Origin: Timema cristinae | Taxonomy: Eukaryota > Arthropoda > Insecta > Phasmatodea > Timematidae | Length of the DNA: 64,000 nucleotides | NCBI GenBank assembly: GCA_039000515.1 | Contig: JBCFYV010000001.1 | Coordinates: 64,208,621-64,272,620, forward strand | Direction: 5' to 3' | Shown: positions 11,621 through 22,629 of the stretch, one piece after another | Position numbering within the stretch: position 1 is the first letter of the stretch | How the letters are laid out: the number at the start of each line of letters is the position of its first letter | Translations under genes and position numbers: made by a program | Notes under the pieces: model-generated | Seen by the model: the letters and a program-made list of their open reading frames with translations, nothing else | Told to the model about the DNA's origin: nothing | Database searches by the model: none

Positions 11621-13437
11621 CTAGCATTTTTCAATATATTTCTGTTGGGGAAAATTTACAAATCTTTGTTCCCTTTCGCTAGGGTAAGGGTTTCCCCTAC
11701 CCCTAGAGAACTGCCCTTGGTGTTGTCTCCTGTCTCCTCGGAAATCCGGGCTGCGATGAGCCTCTTCATGACCTCTACCTTGGAGCATGTCTGAAGGTGC
11801 TCTCCAATCCGGTCCTCGTCGCTGATTTTCCAGGCGTGGTTCAGTCCTTCTCCAAGAGTTCTGCTGCCATCCCCCATTTTTAAACTTCTGTGGGGTTGAC
11901 ATACTTATGTCCTCATTTGTGTGCTTGCGAGGAGGTGAACCTACAGACTCAAATTGGTTTCTCCTCCGGTCTTGCTCCAAGTATCCAAACGCTGTAGTCC
12001 CGCGCGAAATTCATCTAAAGAGCTGTAAGTTGCACCCACTAACATTTCCCGCAAACGTATCGGCAAGCTTTTGTGTAACCATACATATAAGCTCAGAGTC
12101 CGTGATGGATGAATCAAAATTGCGACTTCTGGAGTACATATCAGCTAAATAGCTTTCCAAAGTGCCACTATTCTCATGATACCGAGAAGCATGCAACTTG
12201 GCCCTCATCTGCCCCTGTATCTCCACAGACCAGAACATAGCCAGGAACTTGGTACTAAAATCTTCCCAACTTGATATGTTGTCTTTTCCCACTGACCCCC
12301 AAGGTACAGCATCGCCTGTCAGGGAACTGCCTCCTAACCTTACTTTGTCCTTATCTGACAGCCTATGCCCTTCAAATAACTCCTCAAGAGCTAGTAAGTG
12401 ACTGACCGGGTTTTGTCGGTTCCTCCTATTGAATCTGGGAAGTCTCTCCTCCAAAGACTTTACCCCCAAAATGGCCATTGTGGGTGTGCTAAGAAAGTTT
12501 GGGCCAGTAACATTTCCTAAACTTACCTCTTCAACCAAGCCCCTCATTTGGTCTTGAACTGACGCAACCACTTTGGTAGAGTCATCTAATTTTGACCTAG
12601 AACTTCTTGGACTAGAGTCAATTTCTGATTCCTTGCCATCACAGCCACCAAGGACTCCTCCTGTCTTGCATTCACCGTACCAGCCTCAATACTAAAGTTC
12701 CTTAGACCTTCCTCTAACAGTACCGTGTGTTGGTCGAGTTGTTTTGCTACGGAATGTTGTGTCGTTTCCAGTACTTGACTAACTCTTTCTAGCGAAACTA
12801 GTGAATCTTTCTTAACCGCTTCTATTTCTTGACTACAATGTTGGTTCACAAACGCGATTTGTCCCTCCAGGTCAGTTCTTGTGTTGGTAATCTCCACATG
12901 AATATCTTTCCTGATAGTGTCGGTTATTGAACTCATGCGACTCAAGATTTCACTTTTCATGGTTTCCTGACTGGCTGCGAAATCTTCTTTGATTTTAACC
13001 TGACTATCTGAAAGCCTTGATAGCTCTCCCCTAATTTCAGCTTGACTAGCTGTTAAAACGCCTCTCATTTCACTCATCCTGATAATTAATTGTTGTATTG
13101 CTGATATAACGTCTGGAGGTGAGGTAACAGGTGTGAAGTTGGTCGCGGGTGGTTCGGTATACACGCATATGACAACAGGTATTGTGGTTGGTTCAGTCTC
13201 TACACTTTGTGGCTGACCACCCGACCTCGTCTCTGCAAATTCTTCGCTTAACTCATGGAATTGGTCTACATCCCTAAATTCACTTAATTCTAAAGACATT
13301 GTTGTTGATGTGTGATTATCAACATCTTCCCTTAGAACTTGGCCTTCCGTTGTTGAAGCCTCACCTACAACCTCCATATTAGTGTTTGAAATCAGAGCTC
13401 TGGCCTTGCTTCTAGTAAAATAGCTTCCTCCGCTCAT
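11621..13437 (-). pseudogene. gag: Ty3/gypsy-like gag, frameshifted
   Basis: Three open blocks on - together form a gag-like polyprotein. Block 1 (13437-12586) starts MSGGSYFTRSKAR and is rich in heptad-like stretches (coiled coil, about residues 115-260). Block 2 (12571-12011) has the retrotransposon-gag core: LPRFNRRNRQNPVSHLLALE, then WEDFSTKFLAMFW and YHENSGTLESYLADMYSRSR. Block 3 (11980-11621) is an Arg/Gly-rich tail ending QRFVNFPQQKYIEKC. Frameshifts separate the blocks near 12640 and near 12000. No CCHC zinc knuckle is visible and no protease, RT or integrase follows before the sequence turns AT-rich below 11.6 kb. It is a truncated or deleted LTR retrotransposon, probably a nucleic-acid-packaging protein in its live form. 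Confidence 0.8.
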
Positions 13438-13473
13438 GCCCTAATCACAACCGAGTTCCTTAACACAAATCAA

Positions 13474-13491
13474 GCCCCACGTTGGGCGCCA
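13474..13491 (-). promoter_or_regulatory. LTR-retrotransposon primer-binding site (tRNA-Lys)
   Basis: On - the 18-mer TGGCGCCCAACGTGGGGC is complementary to the 3' end of animal tRNA-Lys(CTT) including its CCA. It lies 37 bp upstream of the gag start, the expected place for a minus-strand primer site. Confidence 0.8.
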
Positions 13492-13577
13492 CTCTTATAT
13501 AATTAGTAGAAAGAGAACACAATCCATCTGAATAATGAAACAGGAAAATGTACTAATTGAGTACGTTGGGCGCCACT
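13479..13577. repeat. 15-bp direct repeat around the primer site
   Basis: ACGTTGGGCGCCACT occurs at 13479-13493 and again at 13563-13577, 84 bp apart. The second copy lacks the GCCCC part of the primer site. It may mark a duplicated LTR/PBS junction. Confidence 0.7.
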
Positions 13578-15350
13578 CCAATGTCTAGGAGAAAAGAATA
13601 AAAATTACAGAAAAATAGCTCCAGCTCAACTAACCGGTAGTGGCAACGACGCCCCTCTACACTCGGGACCACTGGGTGTGCTCAGGAACATTACTGGATT
13701 GTACAATGTAATTAATTTTGAATTATAATAAAAAAAATATTGATAATTGTGTGTTATTATTATTATTGCGGTTTCCTTCTGAGTCCAGAAAGAGATCCTA
13801 CCTAATAAGGCATGCCTCCTAAATTATAAAACTAATAAAAGTATTGTGAAGCAATACTCAAAAGAGAAAGATAATAAATTTTACATTAAATTATATTGAC
13901 TAAAACAGATAAAAGGTCCTTTAAATTTCTAGTAAATCTACGAATATTAGTGATGAGCCTGATCTCACCCAATAATGTAGACTGACGATTTCTTGTACTA
14001 GTAGTAAATCTGTATTATTATTCTCTGTAGTTGGTTTTGTTAAAATTTCCACATAACTCCCAATAATCCTTTTCTGAAGATAAGCTTCTATTTTCCATGT
14101 TTGTGCATGGCCGAAAATGATGATTTACTATATAATATTCACTTTTTAAAACTGACACAAATTGAGTCTTTCTTTATATTTTTTTCAGTACTTTTTTCTC
14201 TAACAATCCCAAAACATCTTATTTTATTTTGTTTTTATTTAAAAAAAATAGTCTCTGGCCTTGGAGAAAGAAATGATTTAAACTTCGTGCATAAAATTTC
14301 AGAAACAAAATAAATCAAGATTGAAATAGTTTCAAAATCCACCACTCTTTAAAACAGCTAGCGTTAAAACACCTACCAAAATAGTAATAAACATGGCGGG
14401 TTGGCTTTCACGAGTTAAAATAAAGAAAGAAAGTTTATTACAATGAAATAAAGGTAAGTAGGTATATATATATATAAATTAATATTTCAATTGTAAACGA
14501 ATATATAATTAGTATTTGAAGCTTTAGGAGTTGTGATTTAAATTTCAAAAAATAAATAGTAAAGTTTTCAACGTTATTAGTCAGTTTAAAGTTTGAGTCA
14601 ACTGACTATTAAATTTATATTTTAAGTAAATATTTAAGCAAAAATAACATCACAGTAGTCCTGCCTTAAAAACGAGAATGAATGTATCGGAGTTGAAAAT
14701 ATGTTCGTGTTTTAAATAGAATGTATTCTCAGAAATCAATATATCACAAGAATCGAATATATTTTATGTTTTCTATGCGATGATAGATAATGGATATATA
14801 AGAAAATAAAACATACCAGGTATTATTGAGTTCACGACTTCCAATGTATGTTTAATTGTTAAACATGTCATTTTAGTCTTTATAAAACAATCTGTTTCTA
14901 GTTTTATTTTTGCTTTCTTATTAAAATAAATCATAATCCTTCAATGAAGATTAAAGTTGATCAAAGGATAACTAGGCCTAGTCTGTTTATTTCACATGTT
15001 TTTAGAAACGTTACTCATCCTAACAACACTTTTAAAAATAAATAAGACACTCAAATTTTGATTGATTTGATTTTTAAACTATAATATGAGTCTAGATTGT
15101 TTAATTTTGATGTATTTTATCCTGTATTTTGCGAGGGGTGGTTGGGGTTGATTAAAATTGAAAGCATGATTGAAATAAATTTTTAATTTAGAGTTTAAGC
15201 CTATATTGTTTAATGTAGGGCTATTTGTAAATCATTAAAATTTCTAACAATTTGTTAGGATTCGAGATTCGAAAATAAAATGTAGATTCGGCTTTGAGAA
15301 ATAGTGGATTTTACCCATCTCTTAAAAATATAAACTCGCCTATTATTTAA
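13578..15350. other. AT-rich remainder of hAT-like element 2
   Basis: A GC-richer patch (13620-13690) near the LTR junction could be LTR remnant. The rest is AT-rich without recognisable coding sequence. Confidence 0.4.
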
Positions 15351-15354
15351 TATA

Positions 15355-16309
15355 TTTTGTAATGGAAGTTCGTCCTGCTTTCCTTGATATTTGAGAATAC
15401 CCCAATAACTTTGCTGTCGAAATCAGAAATGGAGTTAAATTTATTTTCGACTGATAGAATTGCTAAAACATTTAATCTTTTTCTGTCATTGTACTCCTTA
15501 ACAAAGTGTTAATCTGTTTTAAGGTATAATAACACCTTTCACATTCACTTGTTGACATTGGTGTAGTGCAAATAATGTCCATAGTTTGAAACTTTCAGAT
15601 AAAATCTCACTCAGGTTATTTTGTGAAATAAACACTAATAAAGATAACCCACCCTCAACTTCGCACATATCATCACGATTGTAAATTACATTCAATTCAA
15701 TCTTTAATTTGTTAGCGTTTAGCATGGAATAGGATGCAACAGTTTTGTTAAACACATTGAGAAATAGCTTTTTGATAGTTTAAAAATAGTTGAATTGAAT
15801 TTTGACACTTAGGTGACGTTTAATTTGGGTTAGAACAGTGTCAAACTCTTTTGCAGCAGTATGTGTACTATCTCCATCAGTGGATGAAATTTTCTTTCTT
15901 TTTTCCTCACGTTCTTCAACCTCGTCCATCCATTCCTATTTTTTTAATATGTATCTCAAATTGTTCTAAAGCTTTTTCCAAATATAAGCTATCAATACCG
16001 TACACTCGAGTTTGATTTTTTTTAAATGTCCACGTGTGGCGTTATTAAATTAAATTGTTTCAGGCAATACATGAATTCTGAACTATTTAAGTGGTTCAGT
16101 AGGCCACTTGCTTCATTTAGTGTTTTTGAATCTACTTCATCAGTGTGTATGATTTTTTTTTTCAAATCAGTCCTTAAATGAGTCTTTGTAGTCAAATCAG
16201 TTTTGACTGTTCTACTTTTAAAATTCCAGGGAGTTGGAATCACTCTTGGTAACCTTTTCTTAACAATTTGGTCAAGGAACGCTGTTCTTTTTGGTGAACG
16301 AGGAAAAAA
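15355..16309 (-). pseudogene. hAT 1 transposase, C-terminal part
   Basis: Reading down from 16300: SPKRTAFLDQIVKKRLP, then PWNFKSRTVKTDL, then LNEASGLLNHL, the usual order of blocks in ZMYM1/DUF4371-type hAT transposases. After a degraded stretch come NNLSEILSESFKLWTLF (15600-15680) and, in another frame, TSECERCYYTLKQINTLLRS (about 15490-15550), the hAT dimerisation domain. Frameshifts and stops break the gene. It is separated from its N-terminal part by a satellite-bearing insertion beginning near a TTAA at 16310. Confidence 0.75.
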
Positions 16310-16377
16310 TTAAGAGAACACTTGTAAATTAGTGAAAAAGCTCTTCACTTTTTTGTTACATTATGCTCCTCATACCA

Positions 16378-18741
16378 CTGTCCACTTTGCATTCTATTTA
16401 GAATATTTTATTGTTATGTTAGGCTTCCAAACAGTCTACTGGATGAAGGAAATGCTTAGTTTTGCATATAAAAATAAATTACAGGACTTTCTCTGTATAC
16501 TTGTGGGACATAGGTTTCCTGTCGGCTTCTGGATGTTCACATACAATATGGTTTGAATTCTCCCCTCTATAAATTCATAGATAATATATCTTCATTTTCA
16601 TCACTTGTTGTAAAATCACTAAGATCACTGTCTCCATTGTTTACTTACCATGGAAACGATCAAGGTGCTGTCAAAACAGTCTGGCAACGCCTAACATTGT
16701 TTACGTAGTGTTATGATGTAGTTCCGAGTTCACACACTATAATATACTTTTATTCCAGTTGCCTGCGGCCATCCGTAAAATATTCTGGAACTTACAGAAA
16801 AATATGAGTGTGGAATATTTCATTAATGACACGTGAAGTGTACTAGATCATGGTGGAATATGTTGTAAATTACACTTGAAGTGTACTAGTTCATGGCGGA
16901 ATATGTTGTAAATTACACTTGAAGTGTACTAGTTCATGGCAGAATGTTTCGTTAATGACACGTGAAGTGTACTAGATCATGGTGGAATATGTTGTAAATT
17001 ACACTTGAAGTGTACTAGTTCATGGCGGAATATGTTGTAAATTACACTTGAAGTGTACTAGTTCATGGCAGAATGTTTCGTTAATGACACGTGAAGTGTA
17101 CTAGATCATGGTGGAATATGTTGTAAATTACACTTGAAGTGTACTAGTTCATGGCGGAATATGTTGTAAATTACACTTGAAGTGTACTAGCTCATGGCAG
17201 AATGTTTCGTTAATGACACGTGAAGTGTACTAGTTCATGAGAGAATATGTTGTAAATTACACTTGAAGTGTACTAGTTCATGGCGGAATATGTTGTAAAT
17301 GACACATGAAGTGTACTAGTTCATGGCGGAATGTTTCGTTAATGACACGTGAAGTGTACTAGTTCATGGTGGAATATGTTGTAAATTACACTTGAAGTGT
17401 ACTAGTTCATGGCAGAATGTTTCGTTAATGACACGTGAAGTGTACTAGATCATGGTGGAATATGTTGTAAATTACACTTGAAGTGTACTAGTTCATGGCG
17501 GAATATGTTGTAAATTACACTTGAAGTGTACTAGTTCATGGCGGAATATGTTGTAAATTACACTTGAAGTGTACTAGTTCATGGCGGAATATGTTGTAAA
17601 TTACACTTGAAGTGTACTAGTTCATGGCAGAATGTTTCGTTAATGACACGTGAAGTGTACTAGTTCATGAGAGAATATGTTGTAAATTACACTTGAAGTG
17701 TACTAGTTCATGGCGGAATATGTTGTAAATGACACATGAAGTGTACTAGTTCATGGCGGAATGTTTCGTTAATGACACGTGAAGTGTACTAGTTCATGGC
17801 GGAATATGTTGTAAATTACACTTGAAGTGTACTAGTTCATGGCGGAATATGTTGTAAATTACACTTGAAGTGTACTAGTTCATGGCAGAATGTTTCGTTA
17901 ATGACACATGAAGTGTACTAGTTCATGGCGGAATGTTTCGTTAATGACACTTGAAGTGTACTAGTTCATGGCAGAATGTTTCGTTAATGACACGTGAAGT
18001 GTACTAGATCATGGTGGAATATGTTGTAAATTACACTTGAAGTGTACTAGTTCATGGCGGAATATGTTGTAAATTACACTTGAAGTGTACTAGTTCATGG
18101 CGGAATATGTTGTAAATTACACTTGAAGTGTACTAGTTCATGGCAGAATGTTTCGTTAATGACACGTGAAGTGTACTAGTTCATGGCGGAATATGTTGTA
18201 AATTACACTTGAAGTGTACTAGTTCATGGCGGAATATGTTGTAAATTACACTTGAAGTGTACTAGTTCATGGCAGAATGTTTCGTTAATGACACGTGAAG
18301 TGTACTAGTTCATGAGAGAATATGTTGTAAATTACACTTGAAGTGTACTAGTTCATGGCGGAATATGTTGTAAATGACACATGAAGTGTACTAGTTCATG
18401 GCGGAATGTTTCGTTAATGACACGTGAAGTGTACTAGTTCATGGTGGAATATGTTGTAAATTACACTTGAAGTGTACTAGTTCATGGCAGAATGTTTCGT
18501 TAATGACACGTGAAGTGTACTAGTTCATGGTGGAATATGTTGTAAATTACACTTGAAGTGTACTAGTTCATGGCAGAATATGTTGTAAATTACACTTGAA
18601 GTGTACTAGTTCATGGCGGAATATGTTGTAAATTACACTTGAAGTGTACTAGTTCATGGCAGAATGTTTCGTTAATGACACGTGAAGTGTACTAGTTCAT
18701 GGCGGAATATGTTTTAAATTACACTTGAAGCAAATTTTGAA
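16378..18741 (-). mobile_element. piggyBac-like satellite-bearing element, copy 1 (truncated)
   Basis: This interval matches, inverted, the element at 32620-35688. It comprises about 450 bp of unique sequence (16378-16829) followed by the 43-bp array and a short end segment. Homology stops at about 16378 and at 18741, before either terminal repeat, so this copy lacks the TIRs visible in copy 2. A TTAA lies at 16310-16313 and others at 18834 and 18842. It interrupts the hAT 1 transposase. Confidence 0.7.
16830..18729 (+). repeat. 43-bp minisatellite inside piggyBac-like copy 1
   Basis: About 44 copies of a 43-bp unit in two main subtypes. One contains TACACTTGAAGTGTA, a 15-bp palindrome with a central G. 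The other has GACACGTGAAGTGTA and GTTTCGTTAATGAC. From about 16850 to 17230 three successive 129-bp trimers show a higher-order pattern. The array is clean, without the small deletions seen in copy 2. Confidence 0.95.
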
Positions 18742-19544
18742 AATGACCTCCTCCTTCCCTATGATAGGAATGTGTATTGATAATAGACAATTGCTGCCAA
18801 GACAGTGAGAGTAGGAAAACCGTACTCCAGACATTAATCAATTAACATAGTACTGTATTCATAGCTTGCAATTTTTTAACAGTTATCACAACTTTCTGAC
18901 ATTCCATTCTGAATGCAAGAATATCTTCCTGGGTTGCCTTTACATTCTGTAGGTGTTTAACTGTACTGAACCCAAGGTTAATGTGTTTTAACTGAAGTAG
19001 ATTTTCACAACAATCAAGATCCAGAGTAACAAGTTCATTACCACAGTCAACAGAATTAATAACATGACTCATAAGACTTCTTAAAAGGTCATGGAGATCA
19101 CTTTACAAGTAAGGAATAAGGAGGCTTGCAAACTGAAATGTTTGCAGGAATGGTTCACAATCTCCAGCCAAAGTCTTAAAAAAAGAGTTTACATTTGATA
19201 AATTTGTCTTGTGTGTGCTAATGACACTTTCAGTCGGTTTGTTATGAGGCAATTTAGAGGTGTGTATGAATTTGTTTATATTATGAACTGCAATTAAAGC
19301 TAATTCTAAGCAAATTACATTTTCAACCACAACCAAATCATGTTTCAAAAATAAGAAGTTACAGTACATAGTATACCATCTTACCTTAAAATAATTGATT
19401 TCTTATCGAAGACACTGCAATCTGCAATTTAATCGAATATACTAAAAAAACTTTCCTTGACTATTCCTGACTTTCCAGGTCAGTATCAACCCTGCATTAT
19501 TAAGCAACATCATATGTATCTGTTGTCAATGTTTTCGTTGAACA
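18742..19544 (-). other. Unassigned open fragments within hAT 1; possible transposon end at 19494
   Basis: Two open frames on - (19369-19103 and 19072-18842) have no motif that I can assign with confidence; they might be the middle of the hAT transposase or another element. At about 19450-19494 the minus strand begins CAGGGTTGATACTGACC and continues with AAAGTCAGGAATAG, which looks like a DNA-transposon terminus. No partner terminus was found. Confidence 0.35.
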
Positions 19545-19920
19545 TAAGCACTACTTAATTACTCTTGAATATCTATTTTTCCCAACACATTGTAGTCCAT
19601 TGCTGTATTTAAGTGATTTAATGATAGCTCATGCTTCTTAGCTTTTTCTGACAAATGTTTTAAATCGGAAAAACCACGCTTAATCCATGTAGAACACTCT
19701 TCTTTTGAAAGCAAACAAAATAATTTGTTAGACACTTCACACCAGCACATCCACTTTTAGTCATCATAAATGTTTTTATTAAAATGTCTATTACGACACG
19801 TGATTTATACGAGGAAGAACAGTCTATATTTAAAATTGGCATTGGCCTGCCTTTATTCTTAATTAAAAGCCTTTCATCAAAACTAATGTTATTATGAATA
19901 ATGTACTGCACAGAATTCAT
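19545..19920 (-). pseudogene. hAT 1 transposase, N-terminal TTF-type zinc finger part
   Basis: The order of blocks is SFDERLLIKNKGRPMP, then (after a frameshift) CWCEVSNKLFCLLS, WIKRGFSDLKHLSEKAKKHE and LSLNHLNTAMDYNVLGKIDI. This is the TTF/ZMYM-type N-terminal domain of hAT transposases, with its C-x-C, F-C and K-H-E..H zinc ligands recognisable. The reading frame changes near 19750. The homology ends at IDI, next to the transposon-like terminus at 19494. Confidence 0.75.
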
Positions 19921-21191
19921 TTTTTAAACATTCAAACCATTGAATGAAGAACGATAAGAAATCAGCCTACAGCTTTAAACATTCGCGCACGATTGACTAG
20001 TGACGAGACACGCTGGCTAACTCTTCTTCAGGGATGGCCTGAAATTGAGAAGCTTGACCTTGAACAAACTGAGGAGTATTTGGCTACTTTATAGTGTATG
20101 GGGATGCAAGCAGCAAGGGAAAAAAATATGTCCTTTCTACGGCCTGTATTACACTATCACATTGTTATTTATCAAAGAAATAACACAAATTTCTTTCATC
20201 AAATATAATTTATGATAGAATATTTGATGCGGTCTTTCACAGTTTCTACAATTACCCTATTAAATTATTACTAAAATGAGCTTGAATGGTTCAATTTTAT
20301 GTGCGGCGGCTGTGAGTGAGAATATGATAATCTCGTTGTTCATCACTTCCACAACCGCTTAATCCATTTCTACAAAAAATACTATCCAATCTTCCCTCTC
20401 TTTTCTCTTAATATTTGTTAAGCATTTAAACAAATTACAAAGCTTTTAACTGACAAAGTAACCCCAAATCTTTTTAAACCATTAATGTTATTATGTTAAG
20501 TCATTTTTTTTAAGTCTTAATATTAGATTTAATATTTAGGTGTTAATTTTTTATTTATAAATAATTACTAAAATATTTCATTTGAACAATTACATTTTCA
20601 AACACTAAATATACATTTTGTTGGAAAGTGCCTCTAGGCTATTCGCGTCCTAAATTCATTTTTATTATAAATTGTCTCCCACATCCAGGTTAATCTTTCA
20701 GTTGCCATTTTCTTTGATAAAACCCTAGAACATGTTCTATAGTGTAAATCTATAAACAAATATTTCCTCTGATAAAAGATATTTAATGTTTCGTCAAAGT
20801 TACATCATTCACAAAGAAATGTGTCCAGGTAATACCACTCTCCCAGTGACGTGACTCCAAGCTTCTACTCACAGGGGAACACTCAAATAGAGCCCCATTT
20901 AGAGTTGCGCAGAGCTGTTTCTGAGCACCCATCCCTTCCCTCTCCTTCCTCTTGTCTACCATGACTTGGAGAACATTCAATGCTTTGCCCCGATTGGGAA
21001 GCTAGTTGCTTTGTTTGGAGGTTTTCTTTCAGCAATTCTAAATGTAAGTTATTTTAAGAAAAACTAGAAAAAGTTTATTTTAATTGTAATACTTCCCTTG
21101 TTTATATAGCTTATAATTGTTTTTTATGAATAACTTGGTGTTTGGTTGGGAGGGCGCGTGCCCTTGTGCCCTTTAGGATGAGCCGTCACTG
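19921..21191. other. hAT 1 terminal non-coding region
   Basis: AT-rich sequence up to the right terminus; GC rises at the end (GGGAGGGCGCGTGCCC near 21149). A short open stretch at about 19975-20095 (+) reading EKLDLEQTEEYLATL is not recognised. Confidence 0.45.
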
Positions 21192-21199
21192 CAACTTAG
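21192..21199. repeat. Right 8-bp target-site duplication of hAT element 1
   Basis: CAACTTAG follows the terminal CACTG and is identical to 10294-10301. Confidence 0.9.
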
Positions 21200-21589
21200 A
21201 GACTACCTATATTATACACCTACGCATTTAATTTATGGCTAGAAACCAAATTTATATATAAAAGAGATAGAGAAATAGTTTAATGTCAGTATGTTGTTAA
21301 AGAATCAAAATTACTACTAGAGGTACTCCGATTTATTAATGTTGCAGTAAAAGAAAACCATTTTGAATTGAATCCTTTTGATTAAAATTTAATTCAAGCA
21401 AATTAATTGTTAATAAGTCACCAACATTCCAATTCCCACCCTCAATGGATGTAAGACTAGGAATGAAACCACCACATAGTTGAGTTCAAAGATAGATTGT
21501 CGTTGTTACTCACTCCACCTTGCACCAAAAGACGAGTGATTCTTGAATTGCAACTTTCCATCCACTATAGTAACAATTACTGTCCATAA

Positions 21590-22110
21590 AATATATTTGG
21601 AGGAAGGTACAGGAAAGGTGGATAAAAGCATATATTACTTTTGCCATTACAGTTCACACTTTAGATTGCTGTCATTGAACAAAGAAGTGATGACTGAAGA
21701 GATATATTACATATATTCATTCGCAGCCAATGTCCTTTTCCTTTTACATGTTCCTTTCTAAGTGTATTGTATTATTATTCATCACCAATTTACTTTTTCT
21801 CCCTGTAGTGTTTTTGGTTTCCTCTTTTAGGAAGTTGTGTTGCACGTTTCACACTTTTCCCTGGTTGAGTTCCGATAAAATGAAACCTGGGTCGGGGAAT
21901 TGGACGAGCTCAAGTGATTTTCATCAAGAGGCAGCGATTACTTCTGTCCAGTGGCAGCAATGTAAAGTGTGAACTGTGTTATTTTCATTGTAAAAGCCAT
22001 ATTTTTGTTTGTTCCTTTCATATGTTTCTATCCACCTTAACTTTGCTTTGTTCCGAAAATAATACAATTACCTCATAAAGTGACAAGAGGTTTTCTTTAG
22101 AGCAATATGT
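21590..22110 (+). repeat. Interspersed repeat, copy 2, with inverted arms
   Basis: The left arm (about 21594-21690) and right arm (about 21940-22060) are imperfect reverse complements. Both contain GGTGGATA(G/A)AA and GTTCACACTTTA(C/G)ATTGCTG-type text on the appropriate strand. The centre and right side match 3965-4360 inverted. It is most likely a fold-back or MITE-type element; the ends were not resolved. Confidence 0.6.
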
Positions 22111-22495
22111 CCACAAAATATAAAATTATGAAAAATGTGAAAGTTAAAATATTTTAGAATGTATTATAATTACCTGAAACTAAAATGTCTACAAATTTGT
22201 GTAAGGGTTCTGCAGCTCATATGAAACTACCATCATCAGTCTAAATGTTCCCAAATAAACCTGTTGAGTCTTCAAGCGAACAAATATATATATTTATGTG
22301 TTAAATATTGCTTCAGTTTCACTAATTTACAAGTCATAAAATAACCTAAGTGAGAGTGGAGTGAGAACCTTCATAAAACAATAACACTATGGTTGATCTT
22401 AAAAAAATAACCAAATGAATTTTAACTTAATATCTAAAATATTGATAAAAGCATTCAAGCTAGGAACCACAGAAGGTAAAATACAGTTGAAATGA

Positions 22496-22612
22496 TCATC
22501 GATGAAGTACCAATTGCTCTATGGTTTCTTGCTGTTCGTGTTCACACTTCATCAAAGATTGATATTGTACTCTAAGCCTTTCCAATTCCATAGACTTTTC
22601 AATCATCAACGC
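22496..22612 (-). CDS. IFT20: IFT20, last exon
   Basis: IFT20 is the small coiled-coil subunit of IFT complex B that also links the Golgi to ciliary membrane trafficking. Following a TTTCAG acceptor (22618-22613), the exon opens in phase 0 as ALMIEKSMELERLRVQYQ, continues SLMKCEHEQQETIEQ and ends LVLHR-TGA. It has 38 codons plus stop, the same length as the tail of the vertebrate protein, and the ELERLRVQY block matches the family's QLERYRVEY. The heptad pattern indicates the C-terminal coiled coil. It joins in phase to the exon at 31685-31839. The frame is intact. The poly(A) site was not identified with confidence. Confidence 0.92.
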   Translation of the reverse strand, partial: ALMIEKSMELERLRVQYQSLMKCEHEQQETIEQLVLHR

Positions 22613-22629
22613 CTGAAACAGGAATCAAA

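Larger units (their letters stand above)
10351..15322. mobile_element. hAT-like element 2, nested in hAT 1
   Basis: The left end AAGAGATGGGCCACT and the right end (as reverse complement AGAGATGGGTAAAATCCACT) share an AGAGATGGG terminus. The flanks TGAAAATA (10343-10350) and TAAAAATA (15323-15330) agree in 7 of 8 positions, as expected for an aged hAT duplication. Both ends carry ATTCGAGATTCGA-type subterminal motifs (about 10400 and 15260). The interior is AT-rich apart from an LTR gag fragment, and I recognised no transposase in it. The TIR is short, so the exact ends are uncertain by a few bases. Confidence 0.6.
10302..21191 (-). mobile_element. hAT transposon 1 (composite, with nested insertions)
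   Basis: The termini are CAGAGGCGGCTTGT at the left and, as reverse complement, CAGTGACGGCTCAT at the right (10 of 14 match). This CAG.G.CGGCT form is typical of hAT elements. The element is flanked by a perfect 8-bp duplication, the hAT hallmark. It encodes a ZMYM1/DUF4371-type hAT transposase on -, with the N-terminal part at 19545-19920 and the C-terminal part at 15355-16309. The 10.9-kb length is inflated by insertions: a second hAT-like element (10351-15322) with an LTR gag fragment inside it, a piggyBac-like satellite element (about 16.3-18.75 kb), and possibly another element ending at 19494. It is inactive, with its coding sequence interrupted and frameshifted. Confidence 0.85.

Noticed and set aside
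17330..17350. CENP-B-box-like motif in the 43-bp satellite (TTCGTTAATGACACGTG)
   Set aside because: Only the TTCG and CG positions fit; the central A and the GGG of the consensus are missing.
16830..18729. CRISPR-like array
   Set aside because: Units are contiguous without unique spacers and the DNA is eukaryotic; the same holds for the other tandem arrays.
18742..18845. Right terminus of the piggyBac-like copy 1 at one of the TTAA sites (18834, 18842)
   Set aside because: Homology to copy 2 ends at about 18741, before any terminal repeat, so the boundary cannot be assigned.
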